A stretch of DNA of 64,000 nt from Shewanella sp. 1CM18E (GCF_023161665.1 NZ_JALNTW010000004.1:273182-337181); one strand, 5' to 3'; positions 8,556 through 17,218 are shown, counted from the stretch's first letter. The notes: generated by a model not told the origin, from the letters alone. Numbers and translations: made by a program.

Positions 8556-8690
8556 ATGGCATTCTGGTTAGATTTGATGTTTGGCAACCCAATAGGTTTG
8601 CTTTCGATGATCGTTATCTTTAGTACTATTGGCATCATTTCATATCTGATGTGGATGTTCTATACCAAGTCTGCGGATCCCGAGAATTGA
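8556..8690 (+). CDS. DUF3149 small membrane protein (44 aa)
   Basis: A 44-codon gene beginning MAFWLDLMFGNPIGLLSM, with a single transmembrane segment (~residues 14-36) and a short charged tail KSADPEN. The sequence matches my recollection of the DUF3149 family of tiny inner-membrane proteins of gammaproteobacteria. AAGAGGA lies 8 bp before the ATG and a strong terminator lies 25 bp after the stop, so this is a complete monocistronic unit. The FNR-type box upstream suggests induction under low oxygen, possibly linking it to a respiratory membrane complex. That link is inference. Confidence 0.8.
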   Translation: MAFWLDLMFGNPIGLLSMIVIFSTIGIISYLMWMFYTKSADPEN

Positions 8691-8714
8691 TCTTGAGTAA
8701 TTCTTTCTAATGCA

Positions 8715-8738
8715 GGGGGCTATCGCCCCCATTTTTTT
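8715..8738 (+). terminator. Rho-independent terminator after the DUF3149 gene
   Basis: GGGGGC TATC GCCCCC hairpin followed by ATTTTTTT. Confidence 0.85.
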
Positions 8739-8767
8739 GTCTACAATTTATCGGTCGTAAACTAAGA

Positions 8768-9385
8768 TTAGGCGGCTTGCTTTCGTGGCGCTGCAAAGCT
8801 ATGCACAAAGTGCGGGCGTGCTTTAATTAAATTCTTCATCTCTTCAGCACTAGGCTCACCGACCGGGAAACGTAACACTTGGCGATTAAGATGAACACGG
8901 GCACGCATTGAGATCTTAAAATCTGCAGTCGAAGCTTGAATTGCATAATGCTTTTGATTGCCTATGCACTCTAAAATGCCTGCTTTTAATAAGCTCTTCA
9001 CAGCCAGCTCTTGCTCAGGCAAAGTTAAAATCGTTTCTCCCTGCAAGAAAAACTCTCGCAGTAATGCTCTTTCGGTTGGATCCAATAATTTGACTTTTTC
9101 TTCAATGATTTCAACTGAACGCTTATCACTTAAATAGCTAATAGCTTCATCAAGAAAATAACTTAGTATCTGCGTCAATAAATAAGCGGCACCAATAATT
9201 AAGCCCAAACCAATAAAATGTGCATATTGTTGTGAAAACTCATTTAAGCTGAGTGAAGTAAGCAGTGCGTTAGGAGCAAACAATAATGCTGCACAGGCAA
9301 GAGCTAGCCATAGCATTGTTGTAAAAAAGAATTTTTTAGCCGACATCATTTTTAAAGAAGTGAATTTGAAAGCTACGTTTTGCAT
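8768..9385 (-). CDS. SieB-like (superinfection-exclusion B family) membrane protein
   Basis: 205 aa. Two hydrophobic segments (~residues 18-45 and ~55-78) are followed by a cytosolic domain with LDPTERALLREFF, TILTLPEQE and a V..LLKAGIL segment. This arrangement recalls the SieB family (phage superinfection exclusion B), whose chromosomal members are widespread and mostly uncharacterised. There is no prophage around it, so a phage-defence role is not implied by context. Start uncertain: the ATG at 9385 is used, but the ATG-ATG pair 12-13 codons later is an alternative. It stands alone between terminators. Confidence 0.6.
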   Translation of the reverse strand: MQNVAFKFTSLKMMSAKKFFFTTMLWLALACAALLFAPNALLTSLSLNEFSQQYAHFIGLGLIIGAAYLLTQILSYFLDEAISYLSDKRSVEIIEEKVKLLDPTERALLREFFLQGETILTLPEQELAVKSLLKAGILECIGNQKHYAIQASTADFKISMRARVHLNRQVLRFPVGEPSAEEMKNLIKARPHFVHSFAAPRKQAA

Positions 9386-9521
9386 ACCTAGTCTACCCAG
9401 TGTCAGAAATCTGTTCCTAACTAGGTATTAGCAATAATAATGCCAAAACATCAATCAAACTTTAAGAAGTTCACTCAAAGCAATAACGATATAAAATGTA
9501 TTTAAATCAAGTTACAAGCAC

Positions 9522-9543
9522 AAAAAAGCGCCATTATGGCGCT
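9522..9543 (-). terminator. Terminator of tcdA
   Basis: On the minus strand, AGCGCC ATAAT GGCGCT followed by TTTTT, 25 bp past the tcdA stop codon. Confidence 0.8.
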
Positions 9544-9567
9544 AATATTAAAACTGATTAAACAAAA

Positions 9568-10401
9568 CTATTTTGCTACCGCTTTTGCGGCTAACTTTGT
9601 TAACACTCTACTAGTCGCAACAAAGCCAAATGTGCCAGTCACCACAGTCACAGCGCCAAAACCTGAAGCACAGTCCATACGCATACTACCTTCTGCGGTA
9701 GCTTTGGTATTACATACACTGCCATCTGCTTGTGGGTAAACTAATTGCTCAGTGGAGAACACGGCTTCAATAGCAAAACGACGAGCGACATTTTTTGAAA
9801 AGTTATATTCACGTCTTAGCATATTACGCACTTTTGCTAATAACGGGTCTTGGTAAGTTTTAGCCAAATCAGCAACCTGTACTTGAGTTGGGTCCATCTG
9901 ACCACCAGCCCCACCAACAGTAACTATCGACAGTTTTTGGCGCTTACACCAAGCAATTAATGCGGTTTTTGCTTTAACTGCATCGATACAATCAACAACG
10001 TAATCTATGTTGCCACCAGCTTTTTTACCTTGAAAATACTCTGACAAGTTTTCAGGTGTAATAAAGTCTTCAACCTCATTAACGATACATTCAGGGTTAA
10101 TTTGCTTTAGACGCTGCGCCATCACTTCTACTTTAGACTCGCCAATAGTATCTTTGAGCGCGTGAGCTTGTCTGTTGGTATTCGTCACACAAATATCATC
10201 TAAATCAATTAAAGTAATTTGCCCTATTCCGCTGCGTACTAATGATTCAGCAACCCAGGTTCCTACACCGCCAATCCCCACAACAACCACATGAGCGGAG
10301 GCAAAGTAACTAAGAGCTTGTTGACCATATAAACGACCAATACCCGCAAAGCGATTTAAGTAAGCGTCAGACAATGTGTGATTATTCAAAATGATACTCA
10401 A
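9568..10401 (-). CDS. tcdA: tRNA threonylcarbamoyladenosine dehydratase TcdA (CsdL)
   Basis: 277 aa E1-like/ThiF-fold enzyme. ATP-binding GIGGVGTWVAESLVRSG is at ~42-58, followed by LIDLDDICVTNTNRQ, and VDCIDAVKAKTALI in the middle. The C-terminal hydrophobic tail is typical. TcdA catalyses ATP-dependent cyclisation of N6-threonylcarbamoyladenosine at A37 of ANN-decoding tRNAs to ct6A. Length matches the E. coli enzyme (268 aa). It is a single-gene unit with its own terminator and diverges from the first porin. Identity is confident from motifs; no csdA/csdE partner lies nearby. Confidence 0.9.
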   Translation of the reverse strand: MSIILNNHTLSDAYLNRFAGIGRLYGQQALSYFASAHVVVVGIGGVGTWVAESLVRSGIGQITLIDLDDICVTNTNRQAHALKDTIGESKVEVMAQRLKQINPECIVNEVEDFITPENLSEYFQGKKAGGNIDYVVDCIDAVKAKTALIAWCKRQKLSIVTVGGAGGQMDPTQVQVADLAKTYQDPLLAKVRNMLRREYNFSKNVARRFAIEAVFSTEQLVYPQADGSVCNTKATAEGSMRMDCASGFGAVTVVTGTFGFVATSRVLTKLAAKAVAK

Positions 10402-10773
10402 TGTAGAAAATGTGTCAGAAATTAAAAGCTATTAGCAGAGCTAATTTTATCTTAATCAGCGGTAAAACTCTAAAAAAATAACCAACTAGCAAAACACAAT
10501 TGTAAACAACAATTAAAAAGTTAACTCAAATAGACACCTGATTTGTATCCAGTGTTACTTTTTAACCAAGTAACTGTTTGTCAACGGTAAAAATACACAG
10601 TCACTATCACAAAACTTCCACTAGCTTTGATGTAGATCACAAACCAGTTATCCCATTCCGTGCAAGAATCTCGCCCGACAATTACAGCTTCACACTTGTT
10701 AGCCTGCATTTTAGGCAAACAAATATTGATAGCCTGCAACTATAAATAGCGATTTCGCTACAGGAAGATGAAA
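10402..10773. promoter_or_regulatory. Divergent tcdA/porin intergenic region
   Basis: About 370 bp, AT-rich, no gene. It holds the CRP-like site at 10626-10641 and must hold the two divergent promoters. The long leader before the porin is usual for outer-membrane porins and could be an sRNA target, but no such pairing can be judged here. Confidence 0.5.
10626..10641 (+). promoter_or_regulatory. Putative CRP-binding site upstream of the first porin
   Basis: TTTGATGTAGATCACA: the right half TCACA is perfect and the left half (TTTGA for TGTGA) differs at one base, with the canonical 6-bp spacer. It is ~148 bp before the porin start. Confidence 0.5.
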
Positions 10774-11835
10774 ATGAAAAAAACTGTTCTGTCTGCCACG
10801 ATTGTTTCAGCACTAGCTGCCACTTCTTTTACTGCATTAGCTGATGGCCCAAGCTTCTACGGCCGTGCTGATCTTGCGATCACCAACTCAGATATGGGTA
10901 TCGCAACTCAAAACCAAAAGTCTGGTACCATCATTGAAAACAACTTCTCTTGGTTAGGTGTTAAAGGCACAGAGGCAATCAATAGCGATCTTGAAGTGAT
11001 TTACCAAATGGAGTTTGGCGTAAGCAACTTCGACAATTCAGGTAACACTTTCTCAGCACGTAACACTTTCCTAGGCCTTAAATCAGCCACAGCAGGTACT
11101 ATCCTTGTTGGTCGTAACGACACTGTATTTAAAGCATCTGAAGGCGGTTTCGATATTTTCGGTAACACTAACTCAGATATCGATTTGCTAGCAGCGGGTC
11201 AATCTCGCAGCGCAGACGGCTTCACATATTACTCACCAAAGATTGCCGACCTAGTCACACTTAATGCCACTTATTTGATGGACGACAATTACGCCCAAAC
11301 CGATGCCAACGGTAAAGATATCGACACCGACAATATGTATGCCCTAAGCGCTACTATTGGTGATAAAGCACTTAAAGCACAAAACTACTATGTCTCTGCT
11401 GCATATAACGACAGCATCGACAACGTAAAAGCGTACCGTGGTGTTGCCCAAGTTAAGCTAGGCCAAGTTATTCTTGGTGGTTTCTACCAAAATAGCGAAC
11501 ACGTTGACAGCAAGTACGCTAATTTAGAAGGTGACACTTACTTCGTAAATGCTGCTTACGTTATGGGTAACCTAAAACTGAAAGCAATGTACGGTAGTGA
11601 TGACTCAGGTCTTGGTAAATATGTAAGCCGCTACGTAGGAAGTGTTGATGGCGGTTTAGAAACTGTTAGTGACGTTGATCTACAACAGTTCAGCCTAGGT
11701 GCAGATTACCGTCTAAGCAAAAACACTTTAGTATACGGTCACTATACTAAGTACGATGGTAACATGATGTTAGGCGGCGCTTCACAAGATCTAAATGATG
11801 ACATCGTAACAGTGGGTATGCGTTTCGATTTCTAA
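10774..11835 (+). CDS. Gram-negative porin (general diffusion, OmpC/Omp35-like), copy 1
   Basis: 353 aa outer-membrane beta-barrel precursor. The signal peptide MKKTVLSATIVSALAAT... ends in ALA before DGPSFYGRADLAI. The barrel has alternating short strands, an ARNTFLGLK...LVGRNDT segment typical of the loop-3 region, and ends in the Phe-terminated beta-signal VTVGMRFDF. An ATG two codons upstream (10768) sits only 2-3 bp from the AGGA ribosome site; the ATG at 10774 has better spacing and gives the same MKKT start as the second copy, so it is preferred. The protein is highly similar to copy 2 downstream. The CRP-like box upstream suggests catabolite or respiratory control. Confidence 0.9.
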   Translation: MKKTVLSATIVSALAATSFTALADGPSFYGRADLAITNSDMGIATQNQKSGTIIENNFSWLGVKGTEAINSDLEVIYQMEFGVSNFDNSGNTFSARNTFLGLKSATAGTILVGRNDTVFKASEGGFDIFGNTNSDIDLLAAGQSRSADGFTYYSPKIADLVTLNATYLMDDNYAQTDANGKDIDTDNMYALSATIGDKALKAQNYYVSAAYNDSIDNVKAYRGVAQVKLGQVILGGFYQNSEHVDSKYANLEGDTYFVNAAYVMGNLKLKAMYGSDDSGLGKYVSRYVGSVDGGLETVSDVDLQQFSLGADYRLSKNTLVYGHYTKYDGNMMLGGASQDLNDDIVTVGMRFDF

Positions 11836-11896
11836 GCCTGTTAACAGAGCAATCTGTAATCTGAGCTAAAACGATAATCCATGTTAAAAACTAAAA

Positions 11897-11918
11897 AGGC
11901 AGCTTGGCTGCCTTTTTT
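11897..11918 (+). terminator. Terminator of porin 1
   Basis: AGGCAGC TTG GCTGCCT followed by TTTTT. Confidence 0.85.
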
Positions 11919-12387
11919 AATGGCTATTTATTAAGCAGCTTTTATAAACCTAGACTGACAAAGGGATAACAACATAAAAGCAACATTTACAGCCTCTTGC
12001 CAACCTTTTTGCCCCCAACATGCTACTGGTTAATTTATGTTCGCACCTAAAAACCAAAAATCAACATAAATGCAACCTTAGTAAGCCCTTAAAAAGCAAT
12101 AGCTATTATATTGGCAAGCCGCATAAATACTACTTTAGAGATAGTCTTAAGTAGCTATTTTTATAGATATTCCTAATTAATCTGCCAAAGTTCCCCAATG
12201 GTCACAAAAAAGTATCAATTCTGCTCTTGAACCCCAAAAACTTGATCCAGTCCACAATCTTGATGCCATAAAACTGTAATATTTAGCCCCACAATTGTTA
12301 TGAGCTTGGATGCAAGTAACAAAAACAAAAGTTTATGTAAAAAACCATAAGAAACGAATAGGAACTTAGGTTCTGGGAGCAAATGAA
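11919..12387. other. Intergenic region before porin 2
   Basis: About 470 bp without a gene. No convincing regulator site or repeat was found. The presence of terminator 1 means porin 2 has its own promoter in this stretch. Confidence 0.5.
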
Positions 12388-13455
12388 ATGAAAAAGACAC
12401 TAATCTCTGCATCAGTGGCATCAGTTTTAACCCTAGCTTCTTTCGGCGCGCTAGCCGATGGTCCAAGCTTTTACGGTCGTCTAGATCTAGCTGTTACTAA
12501 CTCAGATCAAGGCACTACCCTTCAGGGTGGTACCAACGGTGTAAACATTGGTGAAAGCGGTACATACTTAGAAAACAACTTCTCTCATGTTGGTGTTAAA
12601 GGTAGCGAAAGCCTAACTAGCAACATCGACGTTATCTACCAAATGGAATTCCAAGTAGAAAACACATCAGGATCTGGTGACGTATTTAAAGCACGTAACA
12701 CTTTCCTAGGTCTTAAGTCTCAAGCTGGTACAGTACTTGTTGGCCGTAACGACACAGTATTCAAGCAAGCTGAAGGTGGCATCGATGCATTCGGTAATAC
12801 TAACGCCGATATCGACCGTCTAGCGTCTGCTCAAACTCGTGCAGCAGATGGTATTTGGTACTACTCTCCAAAAATCGCTGATCTAGTAACATTAAACGCG
12901 ACTTACCTAATGACTGACAACAATCAAGGTGCTGGTACAGACTCTGATGCTCAGTACGCATTAAGCGCAACTCTTGGTGACAAGAAATTCAAAGCACAAA
13001 ACTACTACTTCGCAGCAGCTTACAACAAAGGTATCTCAAACATTGATGCATACCGCGCTGTAGCTCAAGCTAAGTTTGGTGATTTTAAAGTTGGCGGTTT
13101 CTTCCAAAACTCTGAAGGTACTATCACTTCTGGCGACAAGAAAAACAGCCAGCTAGAAGGTAACACTTACTTTGTAAACGCAGTTTACAACCTAAACGGT
13201 GTTAACTTGAAAGTTCAGTATGGTGTTGATGAATCAGGTCTAGGTTCTTACTTCAAGAAGTCTGGCGGCGTGCACTTAGATACATCTGATGTGAACGTAC
13301 AAAACATCACTGTCGGTGCTGACTACAAGATCTCTAAATCAACTATGGTATATGGCCACTACGCTATGTACGAAGGCGATTACAAAATTGCTGGCGCTAA
13401 GATTGATCTAGAAGACGACAGCGTATTCACTATCGGTATGCGTTACAACTTCTAA
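12388..13455 (+). CDS. Gram-negative porin (general diffusion, OmpC/Omp35-like), copy 2
   Basis: 355 aa. The signal peptide MKKTLISASVASVLTLASFGALA is followed by the same DGPSFYGRLDLAVTNSD start as copy 1. Most strand segments are conserved between the two, including ARNTFLGLKS, VGRNDTVFK.AEGG, YYSPKIADLVTLNATYLM and a Phe terminus. Differences cluster in the presumed outer loops: copy 2 has an insert near residues 40-55 (LQGGTNGVNIGESG). Codon use is strongly biased (GTA, CGT, AAC), as for a highly expressed gene, more so than copy 1. It is separated from copy 1 by a terminator, so the two can be regulated independently. Confidence 0.92.
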   Translation: MKKTLISASVASVLTLASFGALADGPSFYGRLDLAVTNSDQGTTLQGGTNGVNIGESGTYLENNFSHVGVKGSESLTSNIDVIYQMEFQVENTSGSGDVFKARNTFLGLKSQAGTVLVGRNDTVFKQAEGGIDAFGNTNADIDRLASAQTRAADGIWYYSPKIADLVTLNATYLMTDNNQGAGTDSDAQYALSATLGDKKFKAQNYYFAAAYNKGISNIDAYRAVAQAKFGDFKVGGFFQNSEGTITSGDKKNSQLEGNTYFVNAVYNLNGVNLKVQYGVDESGLGSYFKKSGGVHLDTSDVNVQNITVGADYKISKSTMVYGHYAMYEGDYKIAGAKIDLEDDSVFTIGMRYNF

Positions 13456-13497
13456 TCGATTGAGTCTGTAGACTCTGACGATTTCAAGCGATAAAAA

Positions 13498-13520
13498 AGC
13501 GACCATCTGGTCGCTTTTTT
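13498..13520 (+). terminator. Terminator of porin 2
   Basis: AGCGACCA TC TGGTCGCT followed by TTTTT. Confidence 0.88.
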
Positions 13521-13542
13521 GATCTGGTTAGATCCGATGAAC

Positions 13543-13753
13543 GCTACGCTACAGATAACAGAACGTTCGCCAGCTCACTCACAGAACGCTTTGCTTACGG
13601 CTCTAAAGACTTTAGATTTTCGAACACTTTTAATTTTTCCAGTTAGCCCTGCACTCTCGCTGTGACCCAGTTGTATTTGTCTCAACAGAGTAGTGAAGCC
13701 CCAGCTTTGATTCTTTTCCGTAAGCGCAGCGTTCTGTTATCCGTGAGCGAAGC
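13543..13753. repeat. Inverted-repeat element (possible REP/MITE-like repeat)
   Basis: The left arm 13543-13570 (core GATAACAGAACGTTCGC) and right arm 13724-13753 (core GCGCAGCGTTCTGTTATC) are imperfect inverted repeats. A second left copy at 13581-13600 (ACAGAACGCTTTGCTTACGG) matches the complement of 13719-13738 at 18 of 20 positions. The ~210-bp unit carries no coding frame of note and sits between the porin terminator and the 3' end of tpm. The structure suggests a dispersed non-coding repeat or a non-autonomous mobile element; copies elsewhere in the genome would be needed to tell. Confidence 0.6.
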
Positions 13754-13858
13754 ATTCCCTAGGCAGCAGGCCGTTCAGCTTTTATCATCTTAACTTTACC
13801 GCATTTGCTTTATGCTGCTTTTCCGTCTTTGCCTTTCCTAAGACCTAAAACCTTTTGT

Positions 13859-14518
13859 TCAACCTTTACGCGTTAACTTATAAACACTTTCAGTCAGCCA
13901 TGACACCTGCTTTTTCACAAAGCGTGGATTTTCAGCAAGTACGTCGGCACTCGCTAAACATTCAATCTCAAAGTCATCGCTAAGATTTGCATTAACCCAA
14001 TCATCAGATACCGCAAACGGCGGACCATTTAACTCAGCTTGTGGGTAGTCCAAAGTAATCAGCAAACCAACGCTGCCAGTAGGAATTAATTTAGCCAGCT
14101 GTTTTGCATAAGCTAAGCGCATCTCTTCAGGCCAAGCTATCAGTGCTGCTCGGTCGTAAAATGCTGTTGTTTGTGACATTTCTGCAGCAGAAAAAGTAAA
14201 GATATCACCTTGATAAATGGTTACCTGCTCAGTAGTAAAACGTTGATGCTCGCCAATCGTCTCAAGCTTTACTGGCAAGCTGTTCTCTTGATAGAACTGC
14301 TGCACCGCTAGCTCATTGAGTTCACAGCCTAGTACTTGATGCCCCTGCTCTGCCAAAAAACACATATCTAATGATTTACCACATAAAGGAACAAAGACCT
14401 GGCAAGATGAATTGAGTTGTAATTGCGGCCAATATTGTACTAGAAGAGGATTTACTGCATCTAAATGAAAGCCTATTTGCTGGGCATCCCATTTTTCATG
14501 CCAAAAACTTGGTTGCAT
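13859..14518 (-). CDS. tpm: Thiopurine S-methyltransferase
   Basis: 219 aa SAM-dependent methyltransferase. The N terminus [18 protein letters not shown], the SAM-binding loop [25 protein letters not shown] and [14 protein letters not shown] are hallmarks of bacterial TPMT. Length is that of the family (~218 aa). The bacterial enzyme methylates aromatic or heterocyclic thiols and in some species tellurite or selenite. It is a single-gene unit; the start ATG is the only good one. No regulatory site was recognised. Confidence 0.92.
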   Translation of the reverse strand: MQPSFWHEKWDAQQIGFHLDAVNPLLVQYWPQLQLNSSCQVFVPLCGKSLDMCFLAEQGHQVLGCELNELAVQQFYQENSLPVKLETIGEHQRFTTEQVTIYQGDIFTFSAAEMSQTTAFYDRAALIAWPEEMRLAYAKQLAKLIPTGSVGLLITLDYPQAELNGPPFAVSDDWVNANLSDDFEIECLASADVLAENPRFVKKQVSWLTESVYKLTRKG

Positions 14519-14805
14519 AATCTATGTCCATAACAGAGAAACTTAGGCATGCCACAGACCAGAATACATTGCAGAGTAAATCTAATTAATGTTACTAAAC
14601 TAGCTGCTCAACTTAACAAAGCTTCAAGACTTGGTATACCACTATGGCCGTTACTCTATATGCAGAGCCATACAGAAGCAAAAAAACTCAAACGATAACT
14701 AAGAAGTCGTTAACAACTAATACCAAGTCATACAAACACAGCAAACACAGCAAACATTTAAACTGTATCTAAATCAGCTACAGCTTAGGTATAGATAAAG
14801 CAAGT

Positions 14806-15147
14806 TTACATATTAAGTGTTTGCTGTACTTTTCTAAGCCAAACACAGTTTTCACATTCACAGTTTCGGCGCGATAAATGATGCGGCGTTAAGCTCGAAT
14901 CAATAAAATCGACAGCAACCAATAACTGCTGCTTTAAATCTTCTACCGTCTTTCTTTCTACCGCTATAGTTTCATCGTTATGATTCATCCAAGTGCATTC
15001 CATGCCTTGATGACAATTAATACATTCCATATCCGTTGGATTATAAAAACCTGCATGAGGGCAATAACGTAATTCCATTGACTGCAAAATACGACGCCTA
15101 GGATACTCAAGTAATGCAATTAACTGTGATTTGTCTAACCCTGACAT
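14806..15147 (-). CDS. Cys/His-rich small protein, unknown function
   Basis: 113 aa from the ATG at 15147, which has an AGAGGTGG ribosome site; a longer frame starting 12 codons upstream lacks one. The protein carries CPHAGFYNPTDMECINCHQGMEC and a C-terminal NCECENCVW, giving about seven Cys and several His that could bind a metal or an Fe-S cluster. There is no signal peptide or CxxCH heme motif. I do not recognise a named family. It diverges from the kinase gene across ~220 bp carrying a perfect FNR-type box, so oxygen-dependent expression of one or both is likely. Confidence 0.7.
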   Translation of the reverse strand: MSGLDKSQLIALLEYPRRRILQSMELRYCPHAGFYNPTDMECINCHQGMECTWMNHNDETIAVERKTVEDLKQQLLVAVDFIDSSLTPHHLSRRNCECENCVWLRKVQQTLNM

Positions 15148-15244
15148 AAAGCCACCTCTGGATTGATATGTAAGCCTTTTCAATGGCCCATATCCTAAAT
15201 ACTAGTCCCAAGTTCAAGATTACCTTTCTCTTATTCTGGTAGAT

Positions 15245-15258
15245 TTGATATACATCAA
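15245..15258 (+). promoter_or_regulatory. Perfect FNR/EtrA consensus box
   Basis: TTGATATACATCAA matches TTGAT-N4-ATCAA at all ten positions. It is almost midway between the divergent starts at 15147 (minus) and 15368 (plus), ~100-110 bp from each. Which gene it controls cannot be decided from -10 elements, none of which is strong. Confidence 0.7.
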
Positions 15259-15367
15259 TATCTAATCCGAAATTATTGGTTAGGTGTGACCTACACAGGC
15301 TTTTTACAATTGAGAAAATAACCCGATAAAAACACAGCTTTGGACATTTTTACAGGTTATTGATTTA

Positions 15368-17206
15368 ATGGAATTGGCAACCGAGGGAACACTATTGCAA
15401 ACACCTGAACTACAGCACTTTTATATCTCTGAAGAGCAATCAATCTACCTGCTCGGTGCTAATGACGCACGTAAACACAAAGCGTGGATCCGTCTTTGTA
15501 AACAGCAACTAGGCAAACTAGGATATAAGAATTTAGAGCTTATTGGTAAAGGCGCTTATGGCTTTGTGTTTGCGGGAGTGAACCAACAGGATGAGGCCCA
15601 TGTATTTAAGTTCTCACGCCTCACTTTGCCACAGCACATCCAAGATAGGCTTGAAGAAGAAGCCTTTATGTTGTCGCAAGTTATTCACCCTAATGTACCG
15701 CCAGTCATCAAATTTGAGCATGTAGGCAAGCAAGGCATTTTAGTGATGGCAAGGGCGCCAGGTGAAGACTTAGAGCAGCTTTGCGTTAGAGTCGGTGCAC
15801 TTCCTGTGGCAATGATAATGAATATCGCTCGGCAACTCGCAGCCATATTACAATATTTGCATAATGGCAGACCGCTGATCCACGGTGACATCAAGCCTTC
15901 CAACTTAGTTTATGACGTTAAAACTCAACACTTATCACTGATCGATTGGGGCTCTGCCGTGTTTGCCCAGCGTGATACAGAAGGCAATCCAGTTAACGGT
16001 AATGTGATGGACTTAATGTCGAGCGATCAACAACATACCAATGCAAGAATGGGCGATGTGTACTTTATTGGTGACGAGCAACTCAACGGCGCGCTATCGA
16101 GCCCACGATTTGATGAGCAAGGCGTTGCTGCTACCTTGTATGCACTTGCGTCAGGCCAAGCCAGCCGCTTTGGCAGTAAAGTGATCCCCCCCACCAGTAT
16201 CGGCCTGCCTGTTGAGCTAGCACGTACTTTAGACGGTATGTTAAGTGACGATCCGCTGCAACGAAAAAAAGCTGGAGATTACTTTTTAAAAAGTATGGCC
16301 CATAGCCATCGAATGCATTTGCCTGAAATCAACAGTTTTCCCTTAGTACCCGAGATCCCTGTTTGGCATCTACCAAGAGATAAAGAAGTAGAAACCGTAA
16401 GCTACAGCTCGCGTAAAGCCTTCTTAAAAGAGCATAACCACGACGATCCCATTGCCAAAATGGACGACCTGCAGCTCGAAAAGTATTACCGCAACTTTAT
16501 GGCGGGTATGGGCGATACCGAAAAAGGCTTTATTGCTGCTGTGGGGCGCTTAAGCCAATATGCAATTGTTGGTGGCTTGGCAATTCATTGGCGCGAAACC
16601 GGAGTCTTTATCGACTCTAACTTAGCCATTTACAAGGCAGAGCAAAAACACGCCATTACACTTGCGGTTAATAACATGGTCACTTTGGCTCGTGGGATCC
16701 GCCGAATAGGAGTATTTAAAGCTTGTTTCTTTAACGCTCGCGACACCTTGCATGTTGAGCGCAGCGATAGCTCGCAGCCTTTTAGCTGCGCAAGTGATCA
16801 GCAATTACCTTTTGAAGTGGGTGATGTGCCATCACTTGAAGATAAGTCTCGCCTGCATTCTTACTTTGAAGATGGCCGCGACCCTGAAGAAAATCTTGAG
16901 CTGCCAAAAGAGATTATGACTGAGCTAGGTTGGATAAACCAAATCCATCATACCGGCTGCATTATTTTTGAAGTATTGCCTAACCACATGAAGATCCACA
17001 GTTACCTGCGGTTGCTTAACCCAAGAAAGCAAGCGGCATTTAGGGCAAGTCTCGATAGGATCTTATCTCATGTTGATAAAATCCAAGGTAAAGGTGTTTC
17101 AGGGTTTATGAAGCTGCCTTACAAAAACACCCGAAAATTTAATTTAATTGAGCGACGCGCAGACAGATTTTATCCGCGCAATCCAAAGCAGCTTGAAGAA
17201 AACTAA
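15368..17206 (+). CDS. Eukaryotic-type Ser/Thr protein kinase with a C-terminal unknown domain
   Basis: 612 aa, cytoplasmic. The kinase domain occupies ~55-310: Gly loop GKGAYGFVFAG (60-70), ATP lysine K81 in VFKFSR, catalytic loop HGDIKPSN (172-179) and DWGS (193-196) in place of DFG. HGD instead of HRD and DWG instead of DFG are seen in many prokaryotic kinases, so activity is still plausible. The C-terminal ~300 residues form a second region with no motif I recognise and no membrane anchor, PASTA or GAF signature. The C-terminal half may be a sensor or substrate-recognition module. Function unknown. It diverges from the Cys-rich gene over an FNR box. Confidence 0.85.
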   Translation: MELATEGTLLQTPELQHFYISEEQSIYLLGANDARKHKAWIRLCKQQLGKLGYKNLELIGKGAYGFVFAGVNQQDEAHVFKFSRLTLPQHIQDRLEEEAFMLSQVIHPNVPPVIKFEHVGKQGILVMARAPGEDLEQLCVRVGALPVAMIMNIARQLAAILQYLHNGRPLIHGDIKPSNLVYDVKTQHLSLIDWGSAVFAQRDTEGNPVNGNVMDLMSSDQQHTNARMGDVYFIGDEQLNGALSSPRFDEQGVAATLYALASGQASRFGSKVIPPTSIGLPVELARTLDGMLSDDPLQRKKAGDYFLKSMAHSHRMHLPEINSFPLVPEIPVWHLPRDKEVETVSYSSRKAFLKEHNHDDPIAKMDDLQLEKYYRNFMAGMGDTEKGFIAAVGRLSQYAIVGGLAIHWRETGVFIDSNLAIYKAEQKHAITLAVNNMVTLARGIRRIGVFKACFFNARDTLHVERSDSSQPFSCASDQQLPFEVGDVPSLEDKSRLHSYFEDGRDPEENLELPKEIMTELGWINQIHHTGCIIFEVLPNHMKIHSYLRLLNPRKQAAFRASLDRILSHVDKIQGKGVSGFMKLPYKNTRKFNLIERRADRFYPRNPKQLEEN

Positions 17207-17218
17207 AACAGCGGTTGT

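Noticed and set aside
13859..14518. Alternative reading of tpm as a tellurite-resistance gene
   Set aside because: Bacterial TPMT can act on tellurite, but nothing here (no ter genes) argues for it, so the plain name is kept.
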